Below, piece after piece: positions 1-9,223 of a DNA stretch of 64,000 bases. The translations under genes and the position numbers were made by a program. The notes beneath the pieces were generated by a model that made no database searches, had not been told where the DNA came from, and worked only from the letters and a program-made list of their open reading frames with translations. This DNA comes from Phyllobacterium sp. T1293 (GTDB lineage: Bacteria > Pseudomonadota > Alphaproteobacteria > Rhizobiales > Rhizobiaceae), in the NCBI RefSeq assembly GCF_020731415.2, contig NZ_CP088276.1, forward strand, positions 248,001 to 312,000, read 5' to 3'. Within the stretch, counting starts at the first letter, position 1. Each line of letters opens with the position of its first letter.

Positions 1-197
1 GGCACTTTTACGAAATCAACCCGTGCGCGATAGTCAAACGCCCCGGCAATGGTTGCACCGGAGATGATGAGAATGTTGAGCCCGCGATAATCCTCAACGA
101 GCGAGTGGGCGATGGTCCTGCAACGTCTGAGGTGGCCGAGGCCAAACGTGTCATGGCTATACATCAAGATCCGAGCATCTTCAAAACGCCGCATCAT
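1..197 (-). CDS. Glycosyltransferase (COG4671-like), N-terminal part only
   Basis: The minus strand from the ATG at 197 encodes about 65 residues before the window edge, so the C-terminal part is missing. The N-terminus reads MMRRFEDARILMYSHDTFG and continues with GLGHLRRC, then a hydrophobic strand (LNILIISGATIAGAF). A short alpha/beta unit ending in a G-x-GH-x-R turn is typical of MurG/GT28-like predicted glycosyltransferases that assemble surface polysaccharide. An AGAGG ribosome binding site lies 8 nt upstream of the ATG. The gene starts about 100 nt downstream of the ABC permease stop on the same strand, so it may be its own unit or a distal member of that operon. Acceptor and donor sugars cannot be inferred. 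Confidence 0.6.
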   Translation of the reverse strand, partial: MMRRFEDARILMYSHDTFGLGHLRRCRTIAHSLVEDYRGLNILIISGATIAGAFDYRARVDFVKV

Positions 198-298
198 GGT
201 CAAAACCTCTTGGAGACGAATTGCTGCAACAGGCTTACCTGCGCAGCACATTCGGGACGGCTGGGAGAATGCACATTCATTGGTCTGTCAACTTTCCT

Positions 299-1474
299 CT
301 ATCTGTAGGGGTCGGCGGCATCGCGCAACCCATCTCCCAGAAAATTGAACGCCAAAATAACCAGAATGACTGGAATCATTGGAAATAAAAGCCATGGATA
401 GAATGCGATCACACTAACACTGCGGGCTTCAGTCAAAAGAATTCCCCAACTGGTGATCGGCGGGCGAAGACCAAGGCCAAGAAAGCTCAGTGCTGTCTCG
501 CCCAGAATCATGCCCGGAATGGATATGGTCGCCGTGGCAATCAGATGTGACATGAAGCCAGGTACCAGGTGCCGGCCAATAATACGTCCGCTTTTTGCTC
601 CCATCAACTGGGCAGCGAGAACATAATCCTCTTCACGCAGTGCTAGAATCTTCGAACGCACAGCGCGGGCAAGACCGGTCCAATCCAGCATGCCGAGAAT
701 GATGGTTATACCAAAGTAGATGAGTATCGGGCTCCACGTCACGGGCATGATGGCGGCCAGTGCCATCCAGAGCGGCAGACTAGGCAGCGATTGCAACACT
801 TCGATGACGCGTTGAACCAGCAGGTCGAACCAGCCACCATGATAACCTGCAAGTCCGCCGATAATGATACCGAGAACGAAACTGATGGTTATGCCGATAA
901 GGCCAATGGTCAGCGAAATACGCGCACCATAGATGATACGAGAGAGCACATCGCGTCCCAGCCGGTCGGTTCCCAGCAGGAACATCTGCCCACCTTTGGC
1001 GGGACAGACCAGATGAACATTCGTCGCCACGACGCCCCAGAAACGGTAATCATCGCCACGGCAGAAGAAGCGCAGCGGCTGCACATCGTTTGTGTTGTCG
1101 GTGTATACGCGTTTCAGCGATTCCATATCCAATTTCATTTCACGGCCATACACGTATGGTCCAATTAACTTTCCGTCATGAAACAGCCGGACCCGCTGTG
1201 GCGGGGAGTGAATGAAATCAACATTTCGTGTGTGCAGGTTATAGGGCGCCAGAAACTCGGCAATGATGATGATGCCGTAGAGTGCGAGCAGGAAAATTCC
1301 GGAGGCGAGGGCAAGCCTGTGGCGTTTGAACTTCCACCACATGAGCCGCGTTTGCGAGGCAAGATGAACCTTGGCCTGAGCGTCAGTCATAGCCTCGACC
1401 GACATCGGGTCAAACGGGGCTGACGAGACATAATGCTGCAAAGGTGCGCCGGGTAGGGGGAGCTGAGATGTCAC
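299..1474 (-). CDS. Peptide-type ABC transporter permease (DppC/YejE-like)
   Basis: Inner-membrane permease of a peptide/opine-type importer (BPD_transp_1 family, DppC branch). After a basic cytoplasmic N-terminus of about 50 residues there is a first membrane helix (LALASGIFLLALYGIIIIAEF). A large periplasmic insert of about 110 residues follows, then the five-helix permease core. The EAA loop that docks on the ATPase is visible as ALREEDYVLAAQLMGAKSGRII. The 391-residue length and the long periplasmic insert fit the YejE subgroup better than classical DppC. It is the last gene of the four-gene operon and overlaps the upstream permease by 4 bp. Substrate is not predictable; oligopeptides are likely. 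Confidence 0.85.
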   Translation of the reverse strand: MTSQLPLPGAPLQHYVSSAPFDPMSVEAMTDAQAKVHLASQTRLMWWKFKRHRLALASGIFLLALYGIIIIAEFLAPYNLHTRNVDFIHSPPQRVRLFHDGKLIGPYVYGREMKLDMESLKRVYTDNTNDVQPLRFFCRGDDYRFWGVVATNVHLVCPAKGGQMFLLGTDRLGRDVLSRIIYGARISLTIGLIGITISFVLGIIIGGLAGYHGGWFDLLVQRVIEVLQSLPSLPLWMALAAIMPVTWSPILIYFGITIILGMLDWTGLARAVRSKILALREEDYVLAAQLMGAKSGRIIGRHLVPGFMSHLIATATISIPGMILGETALSFLGLGLRPPITSWGILLTEARSVSVIAFYPWLLFPMIPVILVILAFNFLGDGLRDAADPYR

Positions 1475-2469
1475 TTTGTGCTCCTGCCCTGCAAGCGGAT
1501 ACGCGGATCAAGGAAGGCCAGTGCAATATCGGATATGAGCACGCCAATAACGGTCAGAAACGCCAAAAACATCAGGAACGATCCAGCCAGATACATATCC
1601 TGACTTTGCAATGCCTTGATCAGCATCGGTCCTGTTGTCTCCAATGAAAGCACAATTGCAGTGATTTCAGCGCCCGATATAATGGCGGGCAGGATCGAAC
1701 CGATATCAGCAACGAAAAAGTTCAGTGCCATACGCAAGGGGTATTTGACCAGTGTTCGGAAGGGGTGCAGACCCTTGGCCCTCGCGGTCATGACATATTG
1801 CTTCTGCAATTCATCGAGCAGATTGGCGCGCAAGCGTCGGATCATGCCTGCTGTGCCCGCCGTGCCGACGATAATGACCGGAATCCACAGATGGGAGAGG
1901 ATGGACCTTGCCTTTTCCCAGCTCATGGGTTCGCTCAGATATTTCTGGTCCATCAGGTGGCCAATGGATGTGCCAAACCAGATATTGGCAAAATACATCA
2001 GGATCAGCGCCAACATGAAGTTCGGTATGGCAATGCCGAGCAGGCCGAACAGCGTCAGACCGTAATCACTCCAGCTATATTGGTGGGTTGCCGAATACAT
2101 GCCGATGGGAAAGGCGAGCAGCCATGTGAAGAGAATGGTGACAAAGGATACCAGCACGGTCAGCCATAACCGGTCGCCGACGACATCGCTGACCGGCAGC
2201 TGATATTCGAAAGAATAACCAAAATCTCCCTGCAACATGCCACCGAGCCAGTGGAAATAACGCAGAACCGGCGGTTGGTCAAAACCGTACTGGTGACGCA
2301 GTTCTTCCATATCCTGAAGATTGACGGTTTCGCCCTGGGCCTGCATTTCTGCAATCTGGCTTTCAAAGAAGTTGCCTGGCGGCAGTTCGATGATGACAAA
2401 CACCAGTGCGGAAATGATCAGCAGGGTCGGGATCATTGCCGCGATACGCCAGAGAATATATCGCAGCAT
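1471..2469 (-). CDS. Peptide-type ABC transporter permease (DppB/YejB-like)
   Basis: Partner permease of the importer, 332 residues, with the family's N-terminal helix (MLRYILWRIAAMIPTLLIIS) followed by a periplasmic loop and five more helices. The docking loop includes KQYVMTARAKGLHPFRTLVKY. The start lies 2 bp after the end of the solute-binding protein gene, and the stop overlaps the next permease start (ATGA). This indicates co-translation and a membrane heterodimer of the two permeases. Confidence 0.88.
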   Translation of the reverse strand: MLRYILWRIAAMIPTLLIISALVFVIIELPPGNFFESQIAEMQAQGETVNLQDMEELRHQYGFDQPPVLRYFHWLGGMLQGDFGYSFEYQLPVSDVVGDRLWLTVLVSFVTILFTWLLAFPIGMYSATHQYSWSDYGLTLFGLLGIAIPNFMLALILMYFANIWFGTSIGHLMDQKYLSEPMSWEKARSILSHLWIPVIIVGTAGTAGMIRRLRANLLDELQKQYVMTARAKGLHPFRTLVKYPLRMALNFFVADIGSILPAIISGAEITAIVLSLETTGPMLIKALQSQDMYLAGSFLMFLAFLTVIGVLISDIALAFLDPRIRLQGRSTK

Positions 2470-2471
2470 GT

Positions 2472-4379
2472 CTATTTCTCCCCGCTGAGCCAGAAGGTGT
2501 CAGGCATGTAAATTCCGAGATAGCAGGTGGGATCAAAACCGTAGAGCCCCTTGTCTGGAACGTTTTGCAGGCGGGAGGAGCGCAGGACGGGTTGCAATGT
2601 CCCATTGACCAGACCTATGGAAAACACCTGATCCGTATAGATCGACAGCATTTTGTGCCATATCTCAGTTCTTTCAGGCATATGGGCGGATTTACGCCAG
2701 CTGTGTTGCAGGTCGAGAAGCTCCTGTGCTTCGGGCAGATCGGGTGCCTGCCCATTCTGTCCGACGGAGAGATAATGCCTGCCCCATACGGGCCACTGGT
2801 ACTGGTCATCCGCCGTTGGAGCCAATTGTCCCGGGTTCATATCAGCGGTCGCCACGCCATTGGGAATGCCAAACCCGATCGACATCATGATACGGCCGCC
2901 CTGAGCACGGCTGCGGAAAATATCGCGCTGGGAGGTGCGGGTATAAAGCGCCAGTCCTATTTTGCGCCAATGGTCGGTTACAAGTTCAAGCACATCCGTA
3001 TCAAGCGTGCTCTCGCCCGGCGTTTCGACGGTGATTTCCGCAGGGCGACCATCGGGTAAAAGACGGATGCCGTCATCGTTACGGTTTTGCATGCCCACTT
3101 CGTCGAGCAGCGCATTGGCTTTGTCAGGATCGAAATCAATCCAGGCTTTTGCATATTCCGGTTTGTAAAGCGGGCTTTCCGGCAGCACCGTGTCTGCGCT
3201 CGGTGTTCCCAGACCGTAGAATACGGCCATATTGATCTCGTGCCTGTCGATTGCCAGAGAAAGCGCCCGGCGGAATCGCGCATCGCGAAACATCGTGCGC
3301 CAACCATCATCGAGGCAGTTCAGATTAGGAAATATGGCAACGCGTGAGCCACGGATCATTTTCCATAGATCGACTTTTACCGGATAACGTTTTTCCGCGT
3401 CCTTCAGGAAAGTATAATCTGCAAAATCAACACCGGTGGCCTGCAGATCGCTTTCACCCGCACCGGTTTTCGCAGGAATGATTGTCGATGAACTGACATT
3501 CAGGATGAAGCGATCAACATAGGGCAATTGCCGGCCATTTTCGTCAACGCGATGGAAGAATGGGTTGCGCTCGAAAACGAACTGTTCAGCGGGTGGCGCT
3601 GTCATGTTCCGCCAGGGATCAAGCACCGGCAATTCCGGATTCTCAGGGCGGTATTGCCGCGCCATCTTGATGTGAAGATCAGCCCACTTCTTGACGCGGT
3701 TTTCCTTCATCAGTGCGGCTAGCCGGAATTTGTCCTGATAATCCTTGTGGAATTTCTTCAGGTAGACCGAAGGGCCCACAATGGCCAGCGCTTGCGGGGC
3801 AGCAAGGCTTGGCAGAAAAAAGGGATTAGGAGACTCCCACGAATAGCGCACCGTCAATGGATCGAGAACTTCGAAGCGTGGCAGCTTGCCATCAATGCGC
3901 AATTCCAGAGCACCGCCGCCGGGCGTCAGGTCGGCATTCAGGAGAACGTCGTTCCACCAATAGCTGAAATCGTCAGCTGTCAGCGGCGACCCATCTGACC
4001 ATTTGTGACCATCGCGGATGGTGAACGTGAAAACGGTATCGTTTTCCGATTGGAATGACTCCAGCACATCCGGTTGCAGGACGAGATTTTCATCATATCC
4101 CACCAGCCGTGCATAGCCGTAAATGGTCATGAACCGGATATCTTTCTGACTACCGATAATGGTACGCAGCGTGCCGCCATATTGTCCGGGTACGCGCCCC
4201 ATCGCTTTCAGATTGATGATCCTTGGCCGCTTTGGTATGCGCTGAACAAGCGGAGGCAGGCTTGTGGCACGCAGCCGATCTTCCAGAAATTCCGGTTCGC
4301 GCTCGCGATCAGCCGCTTTGGCCGTGATCGGAACCATCGCAGAGGCAAGTGCGCCCAATACAGTCCGCCGCGTTACCAA
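2472..4379 (-). CDS. Periplasmic solute-binding protein, SBP_bac_5 family, Tat signal
   Basis: Substrate-binding component (635 residues) of the importer encoded around it. The N-terminus [20 protein letters not shown] has a twin-arginine type signal (RR-T-x-L followed by a hydrophobic stretch and AKA cleavage region), so export by Tat is likely. The body shows SBP_bac_5 features: a PDVLESFQSENDTVFTFTIRDG segment and WSDGSPLTADDFSYWWND, the conserved 'W-S-D-G-x-P-x-T-A-x-D' stretch. Its size matches the long YejA-like subgroup rather than the 530-residue OppA type. It overlaps the ATPase gene by 7 bp, consistent with one transcript starting near 6263. Confidence 0.85.
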   Translation of the reverse strand: MVTRRTVLGALASAMVPITAKAADREREPEFLEDRLRATSLPPLVQRIPKRPRIINLKAMGRVPGQYGGTLRTIIGSQKDIRFMTIYGYARLVGYDENLVLQPDVLESFQSENDTVFTFTIRDGHKWSDGSPLTADDFSYWWNDVLLNADLTPGGGALELRIDGKLPRFEVLDPLTVRYSWESPNPFFLPSLAAPQALAIVGPSVYLKKFHKDYQDKFRLAALMKENRVKKWADLHIKMARQYRPENPELPVLDPWRNMTAPPAEQFVFERNPFFHRVDENGRQLPYVDRFILNVSSSTIIPAKTGAGESDLQATGVDFADYTFLKDAEKRYPVKVDLWKMIRGSRVAIFPNLNCLDDGWRTMFRDARFRRALSLAIDRHEINMAVFYGLGTPSADTVLPESPLYKPEYAKAWIDFDPDKANALLDEVGMQNRNDDGIRLLPDGRPAEITVETPGESTLDTDVLELVTDHWRKIGLALYTRTSQRDIFRSRAQGGRIMMSIGFGIPNGVATADMNPGQLAPTADDQYQWPVWGRHYLSVGQNGQAPDLPEAQELLDLQHSWRKSAHMPERTEIWHKMLSIYTDQVFSIGLVNGTLQPVLRSSRLQNVPDKGLYGFDPTCYLGIYMPDTFWLSGEK

Positions 4380-6262
4380 GAGCGTAGTTCCTTAACGTCA
4401 ACATTGCGCCGTGCCAGCACCAGATGGCCATTGCCGAGATCGGCTGGTGAAAGCGGGTCTTCTTCCTCTCCGCTGGAGAATTGTGGCCCCCAAAGCCGCT
4501 GATCCGACGCGCCGCTGGCCCTGAGTGTCTTGAAATCGAGCGGGCGGTCGAGATCCGGGAAGGGTATCGCTGCCAGAAGCGCCTTTGTATAGGGATGAAC
4601 AGGATCACGCAGGATGATTTCGCGTGGTGCTATTTCGACGATCCGCCCGGCACACATAACGGCGATGCGATCCGCCATATAGTCAACAACCGCAAGGTTA
4701 TGGGAAATGAACAGATATGTCAGGCCCAGCTCCTTCTGCAAATCTTTCAGAAGATTGAGAATCTGCGCCTGAACAGAAACATCGAGCGCCGAGACAGGCT
4801 CGTCGCAGATGAGCAATTTCGGTCCGAGTGCCAGAGCCCGCGCAATGCCGATACGCTGGCGCTGCCCGCCGGAGAAACTGTGCGGATAACGATTAAGGTA
4901 TCGCTGGTCCAGACCAATGGCCTGCATCAGCGCGCGCACTTTCTCAAGGCGGGAGGTCTTGTCACCGCGTCCGTGAATTTCCAGCGGCTCGCTCAGAATG
5001 TTCTGCACCGTCATGCGCGGTGACAGCGATGAAACCGGATCTTGGAAAACCATCTGAATTTTGGTGCGCAACTCCAGAAGCTTTGGCCCCTGTGCTGCGA
5101 GAACATCGAGCTTGCCTTTGCCATCGTCAAAAGTGATGGAACCACTGTCGGGGGTGATGGCCCGCATCAATATCTTGCTGACTGTCGTCTTGCCTGAACC
5201 GCTTTCGCCGACAAGGCCAAGGCATTCGCCGCGCCGGATATCGAAACTGACACCATCAACAGCGCGTATACGGGTTTGATCCTGCTTGCCGAAAAGCCCG
5301 GATTTTCGAATTCCGTAGGTTTTTACGAGATTGCGCACTGAGAGAAGCACCTCGGGGGCGGCTTCCTCTTGCTTTTTCTTGCCCCACAGGGCGCCGGAAT
5401 TGACAGGAACTTCGCGCAGCGCCTTCAGACGTTCGCCGGGTTTCATATCAAAATGCGGAATAGCCGCCATGAGACCCTTGAGATAGGTGTGCTGCGGGTT
5501 ACGGAAGATCGCGTCAACGGGCCCAGCTTCCATGATCTCGCCGTGATAGATGACAACGACTTCGTCAGCCATATTGGCAACCACGCCCAGATCATGGGTG
5601 ATCAGCAACATGGCCATGTTAAGCTTGTGCTGGAGATTGCGCAGCAATTCGAGAATCTGCGCCTGAATGGTCACATCAAGCGCTGTTGTCGGCTCATCCG
5701 CAATGAGCAGGGCAGGGCGGCAGATCAGAGCCATTGCAATCATCGCGCGCTGCCGCATACCGCCTGACAACTCAAACGGGTACATATCATAGGTGCGCTT
5801 CCGATTGGAAAACCCGACCAGTCCAAGCATTTCCTCGGTCTGCGTACGGCGCTCGGATTTGGTCGCCTGCGTATGAATTGCCAGAACTTCGCTGATCTGA
5901 TTGCCAACCGTGTGCAGCGGCGACAGCGAGGTCATAGGCTCCTGAAATATCTTGGCCATACGGCTGCCGCGCAGGGCTCTTATCTCAGGGCCATCGCGCT
6001 CCAGTTGCAAAATATCCGTGGTTTTGCCGTCAACCGGATCAGTGAACAGGATTTTACCCGTCACAGCGGCCGTATTGGGCAGGATACCCATAACCGATTG
6101 GCTGATGACAGATTTTCCCGAACCGGATTCACCCACCAGCGCGGTCACTTTGCCCGGAAGGATGCGCAGATTTGCGCCCTTCACGACATGCATACGCCCA
6201 CCCAGCATCGAAAACGATATGCCGAGATTCTCGATTCGTAAAAGATCAGACCCCGACGTCAT
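4373..6262 (-). CDS. ABC transporter ATP-binding protein with two fused nucleotide-binding domains
   Basis: A 629-residue fusion of DppD- and DppF-like ATPases that powers the peptide importer from the cytoplasmic face. Domain 1 has Walker A GESGSGKS, signature [12 protein letters not shown] and Walker [14 protein letters not shown]. Domain 2, from about residue 310, has Walker [10 protein letters not shown], signature [15 protein letters not shown] and Walker [13 protein letters not shown]. Each half keeps an H-loop (ITHDLG, ISHNLA) and is followed by an oligopeptide-transporter C-terminal extension. Both sites look catalytically complete. It is the first gene of the operon (4373-299 direction), and a 195-bp gap with no gene lies upstream. 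Confidence 0.92.
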   Translation of the reverse strand: MTSGSDLLRIENLGISFSMLGGRMHVVKGANLRILPGKVTALVGESGSGKSVISQSVMGILPNTAAVTGKILFTDPVDGKTTDILQLERDGPEIRALRGSRMAKIFQEPMTSLSPLHTVGNQISEVLAIHTQATKSERRTQTEEMLGLVGFSNRKRTYDMYPFELSGGMRQRAMIAMALICRPALLIADEPTTALDVTIQAQILELLRNLQHKLNMAMLLITHDLGVVANMADEVVVIYHGEIMEAGPVDAIFRNPQHTYLKGLMAAIPHFDMKPGERLKALREVPVNSGALWGKKKQEEAAPEVLLSVRNLVKTYGIRKSGLFGKQDQTRIRAVDGVSFDIRRGECLGLVGESGSGKTTVSKILMRAITPDSGSITFDDGKGKLDVLAAQGPKLLELRTKIQMVFQDPVSSLSPRMTVQNILSEPLEIHGRGDKTSRLEKVRALMQAIGLDQRYLNRYPHSFSGGQRQRIGIARALALGPKLLICDEPVSALDVSVQAQILNLLKDLQKELGLTYLFISHNLAVVDYMADRIAVMCAGRIVEIAPREIILRDPVHPYTKALLAAIPFPDLDRPLDFKTLRASGASDQRLWGPQFSSGEEEDPLSPADLGNGHLVLARRNVDVKELRSW

Positions 6263-6457
6263 GCCAGTTTTTTATTCCCCAAAGCGTTTTTATTGTCGCC
6301 CATTCAGGCCAGACTATCGCACGACAAACAGTGAGTCTAGTTAGAGCCTTTCCTGCTTAAATAGAATCATTCTGCCCAAGAGACCTTGAAAGGCTCCAGG
6401 TCACACATAGATGACATCGCGCTAATATTTCAGGGATATTTTTGCGTCGCCCGCGGC
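6263..6457. promoter_or_regulatory. Upstream region of the peptide ABC operon, with an inverted repeat
   Basis: No gene is visible here. The region must hold the promoter of the ABC operon, because the next gene upstream ends at 6458 on the same strand. It contains a perfect 9-bp inverted repeat, GAGCCTTTC at 6344-6352 and GAAAGGCTC at 6388-6396, around an AT-rich centre. The right arm is part of a 16-mer that recurs at 62147-62162. I cannot place -35 and -10 boxes with confidence. Confidence 0.35.
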
Positions 6458-7420
6458 TTACAAAACCGGGCAGAACTGCGCATCCATCACATCTTCACAC
6501 CGGGGCGAGCGGCGGAAATCATCGTAATAGAGTGCCCATTCCTTGTCGTCTGCGGCGCGATAGGGGCCGAATTTGAAATATTGATTCTTGCCGAGTCCCT
6601 TGTCGGCATGGCCAATATGGCCCTTGATCGTCACAATCCATTTGTTATTGGCAAATATCTCGACATGGCCGGACCCATCAGGCCCGGGCTGGGTATAGAT
6701 GGCAAAATCGATCCAGCCTGAATCGGGTGTCGGCAGTTTATTGCCGCGATCCGTCAGCGTGATGGCATTGGTGCAGGTGTTGAACTGCTTGCCATCCTGC
6801 GGCGTCCAGTTTGAATCTGCGGCCACCAGTGCGCGCATCTGATTGGTGTCAGGGCGCAACCAGACCGGCGTCTGCCCGTCGCCGCAGGCTTTGACAGGCG
6901 TCGTTCCCTGTGCCTTTGCCGGTGCAATATAATTGGTCTCGATGGTGGCAAACAATTTGCCCTTGTTGAGGCGCAGGGCCAGAAAAGGGCTGAAATCCCC
7001 AACGGCCTTCGGGCCGATTTCACGCTTCCATTGGGCAATGAGATAGCGGTGATCGTCCGTCGGTATGGGATCGGCAAATTTGACCGCAAAACCGTACCAG
7101 ACGCCCTGATTGTAAGGCACGCGTTTGTCAGTCTTTTCCCAGATTTCCGCGCGCTCGCTGCAATTGTGCTTTGTACCCGGGCATAAGGGTTTGACGCTGA
7201 GCTTCAGCGCGCCGCCGCCATTTCGTGTCACTTCCGATTGAAATTCGACGGTTCCTGCACTCTGCTCAAAATTCTTGCGATAATAGAGCCCGCCTGTCGG
7301 CGAAAAATCCTTGCCGTCAAAGCCGTCCACGAGCACATCGCTCTTTGGCTCTGCGCTGGCATGGGATGATAGGTTCACACTCGCAACCAGGGCAGCCATC
7401 AGGACGGTCTTTCGCTTCAT
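6458..7420 (-). CDS. Secreted polysaccharide lyase-like protein (heparin lyase I / PL20-type jelly roll)
   Basis: A 320-residue exported protein with a Sec signal (MKRKTVLMAALVASVNLSS, cleavage near HASA). The mature part resembles the beta-jelly-roll lyases: early FDGKDFSP segment, KLSVKP, SERAEIWEK, then W-YGFAVKFADP, YLIAQWKRE, FLALRLNKG, and a terminal LYYDDFRRS. These fit the polysaccharide lyase superfamily that cleaves uronate-containing chains by beta-elimination. Four or more cysteines suggest disulfides in the periplasm or outside the cell. Its start overlaps the cyclase stop by 4 bp (ATGA), so the two are co-translated. The nearby nucleotide-sugar dehydrogenase and glycosyltransferase suggest turnover of an own polysaccharide, but the substrate is unknown and a non-catalytic glycan-binding role is possible. 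Confidence 0.6.
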   Translation of the reverse strand: MKRKTVLMAALVASVNLSSHASAEPKSDVLVDGFDGKDFSPTGGLYYRKNFEQSAGTVEFQSEVTRNGGGALKLSVKPLCPGTKHNCSERAEIWEKTDKRVPYNQGVWYGFAVKFADPIPTDDHRYLIAQWKREIGPKAVGDFSPFLALRLNKGKLFATIETNYIAPAKAQGTTPVKACGDGQTPVWLRPDTNQMRALVAADSNWTPQDGKQFNTCTNAITLTDRGNKLPTPDSGWIDFAIYTQPGPDGSGHVEIFANNKWIVTIKGHIGHADKGLGKNQYFKFGPYRAADDKEWALYYDDFRRSPRCEDVMDAQFCPVL

Positions 7421-8757
7421 TGCATGAACTTCTCCAGAAGGGGCCTCTGATCCTGAATCTTCGCGTCGCGATGCAACAGCATGACCTGTTCTGCCTCTGA
7501 CAGCCCATCATAGGCTACTTCGTCGAATGCATCCTCGGGAACGACTGTAGCCGATTGTTTCGGTAGAAGAACAGTGACTTTTTGCCCGACGCCGCGCAGT
7601 TTTTCTTCACCCAATGTCGTCCATTCACCGCCGCAATAGGTGGCAAATGCCTGGCTGGCGACAACTTCACGCGAATATTTCTTGGTCAGGCCCTGCAGCC
7701 GCTGGACTTCGTTGACCGCAGATCCGAAGGCGGAAAAGGTCAGGCGGTCTTTCAGGCCAACATTGCCGAACATGACATTGCCCACATGCAGGCCAATGCC
7801 ATAACGAATATCGCTGAGGCCATCCTTGCGCCGTTCGCGGTTAAGCTCTGCCACACGGGTCTGTGCCTTGAAGACAGCTGACAGCGCGGCCTGACAGGCA
7901 ACCTTGGATGGGTCCTTGTGCCGCCCGCAGGGATAAACGGCAAGGAAACCATCGCCCATGAAACTAAGGATTTCACCGCCGCCACGGTTGAATGGCGCGG
8001 CAATCGCGTCAAAGAAATGGTTGAGCGTATCGATATAGGCCTGACGCCCTTCTTTTTCGGCCAGCATGGTCGACTGGCGCATATCACCCATCACCAGGGC
8101 AGCGCGGATTGTTTCGCCATCACCGCGACGAATCTGCCCGTTGAGGACGCGCTTGCCCGCATTGCCGCCCAGATAGGTTGACAGCATATTATCGGCAAGC
8201 TTGCCGAGAACTGCCATTTTGGCCGCAACAGCCAAATGATTTTGCAGTTTCAATAGAGCGCCAATCATGCTTTCGCTGAAACCGGCGCTGCTATCCGTCG
8301 ACCACGAGCCCATCATGCCCTGTGCCGACTCGCCGCTGAACGGCTGAACAAAGGCGAGATAGTCAGTTATGCCTTCCTTCTTCAGCTCTTCAAATATCGG
8401 AAACTCATTGGGGCTATCGGCATCGAGGCGGCGGCGCACATGCTCAAGATTATTGCACAGAAGATAGTAATAGGGGCTCAGCAAGAAGCGCTCCGGCTTT
8501 TCGCCCGGCGTGTGTCTGTAACCTTCCACCACAAGGCCGCTTGAACGCTGCCAGGTAAAGCCGAGCGCATCATAGAGCGGATGCAGCATGGAGAATGTCA
8601 GGTGGACGCGTGCGATCGGCAGACCAGCTGCGGCGATGCGTTCACAAAACCCTCGTACAATTGTCTCAAGATTCTCGCCGGCAAGAGAAGAACGTGTGAG
8701 CCAGTCAGCGACTTTTTCGAGAAGTATGGCGGATACGTCAGTTTGCGTGCTCATCAC
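7417..8757 (-). CDS. Class III adenylate/guanylate cyclase, cytosolic
   Basis: A 446-residue nucleotide cyclase. The catalytic domain (about residues 215-385) begins ALVMGDMRQSTMLAE, with the first metal aspartate. The second metal-site turn is ILSFMGDGFLAVYP, and IRYGIGLHVGNVMFGNVG and RLTFSAFGSAVNEVQRL complete the fold. The first 200 residues form a sensor-like region without membrane helices. The start is the GTG at 8757 or the ATG at 8754; the ATG overlaps the stop of a small upstream reading frame (TGATG). It is followed by the lyase gene with a 4-bp overlap. Cyclic AMP as product is the family default; residues that decide ATP versus GTP were not resolved. Confidence 0.85.
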   Translation of the reverse strand: MMSTQTDVSAILLEKVADWLTRSSLAGENLETIVRGFCERIAAAGLPIARVHLTFSMLHPLYDALGFTWQRSSGLVVEGYRHTPGEKPERFLLSPYYYLLCNNLEHVRRRLDADSPNEFPIFEELKKEGITDYLAFVQPFSGESAQGMMGSWSTDSSAGFSESMIGALLKLQNHLAVAAKMAVLGKLADNMLSTYLGGNAGKRVLNGQIRRGDGETIRAALVMGDMRQSTMLAEKEGRQAYIDTLNHFFDAIAAPFNRGGGEILSFMGDGFLAVYPCGRHKDPSKVACQAALSAVFKAQTRVAELNRERRKDGLSDIRYGIGLHVGNVMFGNVGLKDRLTFSAFGSAVNEVQRLQGLTKKYSREVVASQAFATYCGGEWTTLGEEKLRGVGQKVTVLLPKQSATVVPEDAFDEVAYDGLSEAEQVMLLHRDAKIQDQRPLLEKFMQ

Positions 8758-8873
8758 TCGTCCCTGTCCTTGCGGACCACGCCCAGCTTCCAGTCATTGT
8801 TCCCCGATTGACCGGGCAGGAAAATCATACCCAAAACAAGCAGATACGGGAACAGGATGAGCGAACCGGGCAT
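8754..8873 (-). CDS. Possible 39-residue membrane peptide, DUF805-like tail
   Basis: A short reading frame on the minus strand (ATG at 8873, stop 8756-8754) ends exactly on the cyclase start with a TGATG junction. The product MPGSLILFPYLLVLGMIF continues with LPGQSGNNDWKLGVVRKDR. A hydrophobic helix followed by a G-x-x-G-x-N motif resembles the C-terminus of DUF805 membrane proteins. The open frame continues upstream to a stop near 8937, so a TTG or GTG start is also possible, but no good ribosome binding site is present. It may be a coupled leader peptide or the remnant of a broken DUF805 gene. I do not claim a function. Confidence 0.35.
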   Translation of the reverse strand: MPGSLILFPYLLVLGMIFLPGQSGNNDWKLGVVRKDRDE

Positions 8874-9223
8874 TGGTGTCAACGCCGACAGCAGAGGCTC
8901 CAGCCCCAATTGCCTGTCCGGTGCGGCTCAAACGGTGACTGGCGGGTGGTCCTTTATCAATATTGATTCTCATTCTCCCATTGAAATGGGCATGTCACGT
9001 ATCTGAAACAATAGAGAAGGACGGGATAATTCACGGGTGAAGGGGGCTCTCCTGACAACCTCCTGTCAGCAGTGGTGTGGCGACGGATTTCAGCGCCATC
9101 AACTGTTTGTGACAGGCACAGCGCGCCGCCCCTTGCTTGACAGCCGCGCGCATAGCCGCCATCTAAACGGCAAGAATTCCGGGCCTCCCATGTGCCCACA
9201 ACTCCCGCAAAGAAGAGATCGCC
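8874..9223. promoter_or_regulatory. Divergent intergenic region between the cyclase unit and the sugar dehydrogenase
   Basis: There is no convincing gene in these 350 bases. The 128-residue minus-strand frame that runs through it lies mostly over the 5' end of the dehydrogenase gene and has no family features. A TTGACA hexamer at 9137-9142 could be the -35 box of the plus-strand dehydrogenase gene, but the matching -10 region (CATCTA or TCTAAA, 17-19 bp later) is weak. Confidence 0.3.
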
